DNA of 9,075 nucleotides from Tessaracoccus flavescens (lineage in GTDB: Bacteria; Actinomycetota; Actinomycetes; Propionibacteriales; Propionibacteriaceae). Below are positions 6,403-9,075 of this stretch, piece after piece (the first letter of the stretch is position 1; every line of letters starts with the position of its first letter). The notes under the pieces are model-generated. The model worked only from the letters and a program-made list of their open reading frames with translations. It made no database searches and was not told the origin of the DNA. The DNA is taken from positions 1-9,075 of the forward strand of contig DYZF01000213.1 in assembly GCA_020741375.1 (NCBI GenBank). The letters run 5' to 3'. Position numbers and translations under genes: made by a program.

Positions 6403-7383
6403 GTGAAGGGCATCGTCGTGTTCTCCGGGTCGGCGCACGAGAAGTTCGCCGACGAGGTGTGCGCCAAGCTGTCGATCCGCCGGTCCGGCGTCAAGATCTC
6501 GCGCTTCAGCAACGACTGTTTGCAAGCTCAACTCCTAGCCAACTGCCGTCAGCGCGACGTCTACATTGTCCAGCCCCTGGTGCCGCCGACGCAGGAGCAC
6601 CTGATGGAGTTGCTGCTGATGGTGGACGCTGCGCGGGGCGCGTCGGCCCGTCAGATCACCGCCGTCATGCCCCACTACGCCTATGCGCGCTCCGATAAGA
6701 AGGACGCGTCGCGCATTTCCATCGGCGGCCGGCTGGTGGCAGATCTGTTAACCACAGCCGGTGTAGATCGTGTGCTCACGATGGCGCTTCACGCACCGCA
6801 GGTGCACGGATTCTTCTCTGTTCCCGTCGATCACCTCACGGCGCTGGGCGTCATCGCGGAGCACTACCGCGGGCGCGATCTGACCGATTGCGTCGTCGTC
6901 TCCCCAGACCTGGGCAACGCGAAGCAGGCCACTCTGCTGGCCCGACTGCTGGATCTTCCCGTGGCCGCGGGCTCGAAGCAGCGGATGGCCGACGACAAGG
7001 TGGTCATCGATTCCATCGTCGGCGACGTGGCCGGCAAGCGGGCGATCGTGCTGGACGACGAGATCGCCACCGGCGGCTCGATCCTAGAGATCGTCAACCG
7101 ACTGGGCGATTTCGGCGCCAAGGAGATCTCGGTTGCCTGCACCCACGGGCTGTTCACCGGCAACGCCGTCGAGAAGTTGGCCTCCGCGCCGCAGATCAAG
7201 GAAGTGGTCACCACCAACACGGTGCCCGCTCCGCGCGATTTCCCCGGGCTGACCGTCTTGAGCGTCGCGGGGCTGTTCGCCGACGCGATCGACCGCATTC
7301 ACAACGGCCGCTCCGTCAGCAAGCTGTTCAACAACGTAGACCCGTCGCACGCCCCGCCGCCGGTGCCGGAGGGCCTGTTCTAG
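6403..7383 (+). CDS. prs: Ribose-phosphate pyrophosphokinase (PRPP synthetase) homologue, divergent
   Basis: A 326-residue protein aligning end to end with bacterial PRPP synthetase, which makes phosphoribosyl pyrophosphate from ribose 5-phosphate and ATP for nucleotide, His, Trp and NAD synthesis. Retained features are the YAR-D segment (94-98, canonical YARQD, here YARSD), LHAPQVHGFF with metal-site His130, SPDLG with Asp169, Lys192/Arg194, and a PRPP loop DDEIATGG (218-225). Changes are also seen. Canonical FSDGE reads FSNDC (35-39), the usual Asp two residues before the metal His is Ala128, and the third acid of the PRPP loop (DDMIDTGG in E. coli) is Ala222. I chose GTG 6403 because GGAGG at 6390-6394 is 8 nt upstream; the in-frame TTG at 6397 is only 2 nt away. 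It could be a true but divergent synthetase or a paralogue with another job; a canonical prs may exist elsewhere. Confidence 0.85.
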   Translation: MKGIVVFSGSAHEKFADEVCAKLSIRRSGVKISRFSNDCLQAQLLANCRQRDVYIVQPLVPPTQEHLMELLLMVDAARGASARQITAVMPHYAYARSDKKDASRISIGGRLVADLLTTAGVDRVLTMALHAPQVHGFFSVPVDHLTALGVIAEHYRGRDLTDCVVVSPDLGNAKQATLLARLLDLPVAAGSKQRMADDKVVIDSIVGDVAGKRAIVLDDEIATGGSILEIVNRLGDFGAKEISVACTHGLFTGNAVEKLASAPQIKEVVTTNTVPAPRDFPGLTVLSVAGLFADAIDRIHNGRSVSKLFNNVDPSHAPPPVPEGLF

Positions 7384-7396
7384 GCGCTCCCCCGAT

Positions 7397-8710
7397 CTAG
7401 TGCCCGGAGCGGCGCCGTCGGATCCGCTCCACCACTTCGCGCCACGACGGCACGATGACTCCCTGCTCCGCCATGAGCGTGCGCAGCTTGCGCCGCGACA
7501 CCAGGATCCCGACGATGCCGACGGCGTAGAACGGCAGCTGCAGCGCCCACGCGAGGCGCAGGTGGTCCGCCGTGTACGGCTGCCCTTGGGCGATCATGTC
7601 GAGGAAGATGCCCATCGCCAGCACCAGCAGCGTGCCGCCGGAGAAGGCTCCGGTGATGACCACACCGTTCGCGGTGCCGAGGCGGGTGGCGGGCAAGTTG
7701 GTGCGTGGGAAGTCGAACCCGATCCCCGTGCCCGGCCCGGCCACCGAGAGCATGAGCACCAGCAGCACCAGCAGGGCGAAGGGCGCCTGCCCCGGCCACA
7801 GCAGCACCAACGCCCAGCTGACGATGAGCCCCCCCACGACGATCAACGCCAGGTTGCTGCGCCGCAGCGGGTGCCGCGCGGTGAGCGCCCCGACGATGGG
7901 CCCGGCCACCATCGACGCCATCGACAGCAACGTGAACAGGCTCGACGCCTCCAGTTGGCTGCGGCCTTGGCCCACGAGCAGGAACGGCATGCCCCACATC
8001 ATGAGGAACGCGTTCATGGAGAAACCGGAGGTGAAATGGATCCAGAACCCGAGCTGCGTGGCCGGGTGCTTGGTGACGCGGGCCAGATGCGACGGCAGCT
8101 CCCGCAGCCGGTCTGACACGACTGCTGATTCGGTGCCCGCCGGGGCGTTGCGCACCCACAGGAACACCGCCACGATCACGACGGCGCTCACCGCCGTCGA
8201 CCACAGGATGCCTGGCCGCCAGCCTTGGGTTTGGATCAGCGGCAGCACCGCGACCACGGAAGCGATCTGCCCGAAGCCTGCGGACATGCCGGTGATCTGG
8301 GTGAGCACGGGCACCCGTTTGGGGTGGAACCATCTGGGCAGCAGGCGGAGGATGGAGTTGAAAATGCAGGCGTCGCCGACGCCCACGAGGATGCGGGCGA
8401 CGTAGGCGGCGGAGAGATCGTCGGCCAGCGCCAGCAGCACCTGACCGGCCAGAATCGTGGCCGAGCCCGCGGTCAGGATGGCGCGGGAGCCGAAGCGGTC
8501 CAGAAGTAGGCCAACCGGGATCTGGGCCAGCGAGTAGGTGGCCAACTGCAGGACGACGAACGTGGAGACGATGCCGGGTGAGGTGCCAAAGTGCTGCGCG
8601 GCTTCCAGACCGGCTACGCCCAGTGCGCTGCGGTGCATGACGGCGACGGCGTAGGCGAAGATGCCCACCCCGAACACCACCCACGGTGTTCGCCCATACG
8701 CAGCAGTCAC
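7397..8710 (-). CDS. MFS transporter, 12 TM segments
   Basis: A 437-residue major facilitator, the usual length for a 12-helix carrier. Hydrophobic helices cover almost all of the sequence. The loop between TM2 and TM3 carries the family motif A, GLLLDRFGSR (67-76). TM4 begins near RILVGVGDACIFN, and a hydrophilic central loop (about 198-222) separates the two six-helix halves. The protein ends in a basic cytoplasmic tail (VVERIRRRRSGH). It belongs to the organic-anion/sugar-acid type of MFS by general look, but the substrate is not recognisable. The start is GTG at 8710, with a weak GGGA upstream. Its 3' end converges on the pyrophosphokinase gene with only 13 nt between stops. There is no clear terminator, only a 6-bp stem (7385-7390 with 7406-7411) without a U-run. 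A long open frame on the same strand, shifted by one base, is a high-GC shadow. Confidence 0.9.
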   Translation of the reverse strand: MTAAYGRTPWVVFGVGIFAYAVAVMHRSALGVAGLEAAQHFGTSPGIVSTFVVLQLATYSLAQIPVGLLLDRFGSRAILTAGSATILAGQVLLALADDLSAAYVARILVGVGDACIFNSILRLLPRWFHPKRVPVLTQITGMSAGFGQIASVVAVLPLIQTQGWRPGILWSTAVSAVVIVAVFLWVRNAPAGTESAVVSDRLRELPSHLARVTKHPATQLGFWIHFTSGFSMNAFLMMWGMPFLLVGQGRSQLEASSLFTLLSMASMVAGPIVGALTARHPLRRSNLALIVVGGLIVSWALVLLWPGQAPFALLVLLVLMLSVAGPGTGIGFDFPRTNLPATRLGTANGVVITGAFSGGTLLVLAMGIFLDMIAQGQPYTADHLRLAWALQLPFYAVGIVGILVSRRKLRTLMAEQGVIVPSWREVVERIRRRRSGH

Positions 8711-8727
8711 TTCAGATCCCGGCCTTT

Positions 8728-8765
8728 CCGCGGAGATTGTATCCGCGGCGTGCGCGATCGCTCAG
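8728..8765 (-). promoter_or_regulatory. Probable promoter of the MFS gene with operator-like palindrome over the -10
   Basis: On the minus strand TACAAT (plus-strand 8736-8741) matches the -10 consensus at five of six positions. CTGAGC (8760-8765) is an acceptable -35 at 18-nt spacing. The -10 is embedded in a perfect inverted repeat, CCGCGGA (8728-8734) and TCCGCGG (8742-8748), separated by 7 nt. Initiation would fall around 8729, giving a leader of about 20 nt before the GTG at 8710. A dimeric repressor bound there would block the promoter. No regulator gene is in the window. Confidence 0.55.
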
Positions 8766-8778
8766 CGTCCGTCCCCCC

Positions 8779-8828
8779 GGTCGGCCCGCTAGGGTCGGCC
8801 CATGAGCCGGGCGCTTGTGGGCCGACCC
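8779..8828. repeat. Direct plus inverted GGTCGGCCC repeats upstream of the MFS gene
   Basis: GGTCGGCCC appears at 8779-8787 and again at 8793-8801. The second copy is the left arm of a perfect 10-bp inverted repeat, GGGTCGGCCC (8792-8801) and GGGCCGACCC (8819-8828), with a 17-nt loop. It lies 80-120 nt upstream of the MFS start. No U-run follows on either strand, so a terminator is unlikely. It may be a distal regulator-binding site or simply a G/C-rich palindrome. Confidence 0.5.
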
Positions 8829-8945
8829 GGCCGGCCGCAGAAACAGTGGACGCTGTCCTGCTGACTCCATCGTCGCACCGCTAGGGCGGCAGGAGACGAC
8901 GGGGCGCCCCTTCAGAGCGGAGGCCCCGGGTGTATACTCTGCGCG
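8829..8945. other. Non-coding spacer between the MFS promoter and the dehydrogenase 3' end
   Basis: I see no gene here. It holds a 10-bp G/C palindrome (GGGGCGCCCC, 8901-8910). It also holds a plus-strand TATACT (8933-8938) with TTCAGA 16 nt upstream (8911-8916), a possible weak promoter that would read antisense into the end of the dehydrogenase gene. No convincing terminator for the dehydrogenase is visible. Confidence 0.35.
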
Positions 8946-9075
8946 CTAGTCGTCGAGGGTTGCAGCGTCGATGACGTAGCGGTAGCGCACCTTGGAGGCC
9001 ACCACATTGTCGTAGGCCTCGTTGATCTGGCTGGCGGGAATGATCTCGATGATCGGCGCCAAGCCGTGCTCGTCG
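8946..9075 (-). CDS. Zinc-type alcohol dehydrogenase, C-terminal end (partial)
   Basis: The last 42 codons of a minus-strand gene that enters from beyond the right edge, ending at TAG (8946-8948). They translate as a segment containing EIIPASQINEAYDNVVASKV followed by RYRYVIDAATLDD. The pattern E-I-I-P-x-x-Q-I-N-E-A-Y, then V-x-S-x-V-R-Y-R-(Y/F)-V-I-D, is the characteristic C terminus of NAD(P)-dependent zinc medium-chain alcohol/aldehyde dehydrogenases of the YahK/CAD type. The zinc and cofactor sites lie outside the window, so substrate and activity cannot be judged. Most likely unrelated to the MFS gene, although both are on the minus strand about 235 nt apart. Confidence 0.8.
   Translation of the reverse strand, partial: DEHGLAPIIEIIPASQINEAYDNVVASKVRYRYVIDAATLDD

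Noticed and set aside
7380..8684. A 434-residue minus-strand open frame parallel to the MFS gene
   Set aside because: It is one base out of frame with the MFS gene and is composed mostly of Arg, Gly, Ala and His, the usual shadow of high-GC coding DNA. The MFS frame has clear helices and motif A.
8802..8864. A 20-codon ORF starting at ATG 8802
   Set aside because: It has no ribosome binding site, overlaps the GGTCGGCCC inverted repeat, and its short peptide shows no recognisable character.

Overview
The window is high-GC DNA (roughly 65% by eye), with GTG starts, strong GGAGG-type ribosome binding sites and dense 1-4 nt gene overlaps. Together with the protein sequences this points to an actinomycete. 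I think a member of the Propionibacteriales is plausible, but that is an impression and was not tested. No rRNA, tRNA, CRISPR array, transposase or phage gene was seen.

Layout. (1) 1-1995, plus strand: the end of a two-gene unit for a multiple-monosaccharide ABC importer, the C-terminal half of the ATPase (MmsA/GguA type) coupled to the permease (MmsB/GguB type). (2) 1996-2299: a convergent intergenic region unusually rich in secondary structure. It holds two successive C(UUCG)G hairpins, the second a likely intrinsic terminator, then an 85-nt near-perfect long palindrome, plus several short direct and inverted repeats. (3) 2300-6208, minus strand: a complete four-gene operon for a polyamine/iron/aminoethylphosphonate-class ABC importer, in the order lipoprotein, permease 1, permease 2, ATPase. 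Each junction overlaps by 1 or 4 nt. (4) 6209-6402: divergent promoter region. (5) 6403-7383, plus: a divergent ribose-phosphate pyrophosphokinase homologue with substitutions in conserved motifs. (6) 7397-8710, minus: a 12-TM MFS transporter, convergent with the kinase at a 13-nt gap and preceded by a promoter whose -10 lies inside a 7-bp inverted repeat. (7) 8946-9075, minus: the C-terminal end of a zinc-type alcohol dehydrogenase.

How the genes work together. The two ABC systems are independent and meet tail to tail at the structured intergenic region. The MmsAB pair would use a periplasmic-type sugar-binding protein encoded outside the window. The four-gene operon is self-contained, with its own lipoprotein, two membrane subunits and one ATPase. 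Nothing in sequence or spacing ties the pyrophosphokinase, MFS and dehydrogenase genes to either importer.

I do not see a new multi-gene biological system here. The points most worth a second look are the long palindrome with its repeat-rich surroundings, the altered active-site motifs of the PRPP synthetase homologue, and the palindromic MFS promoter.
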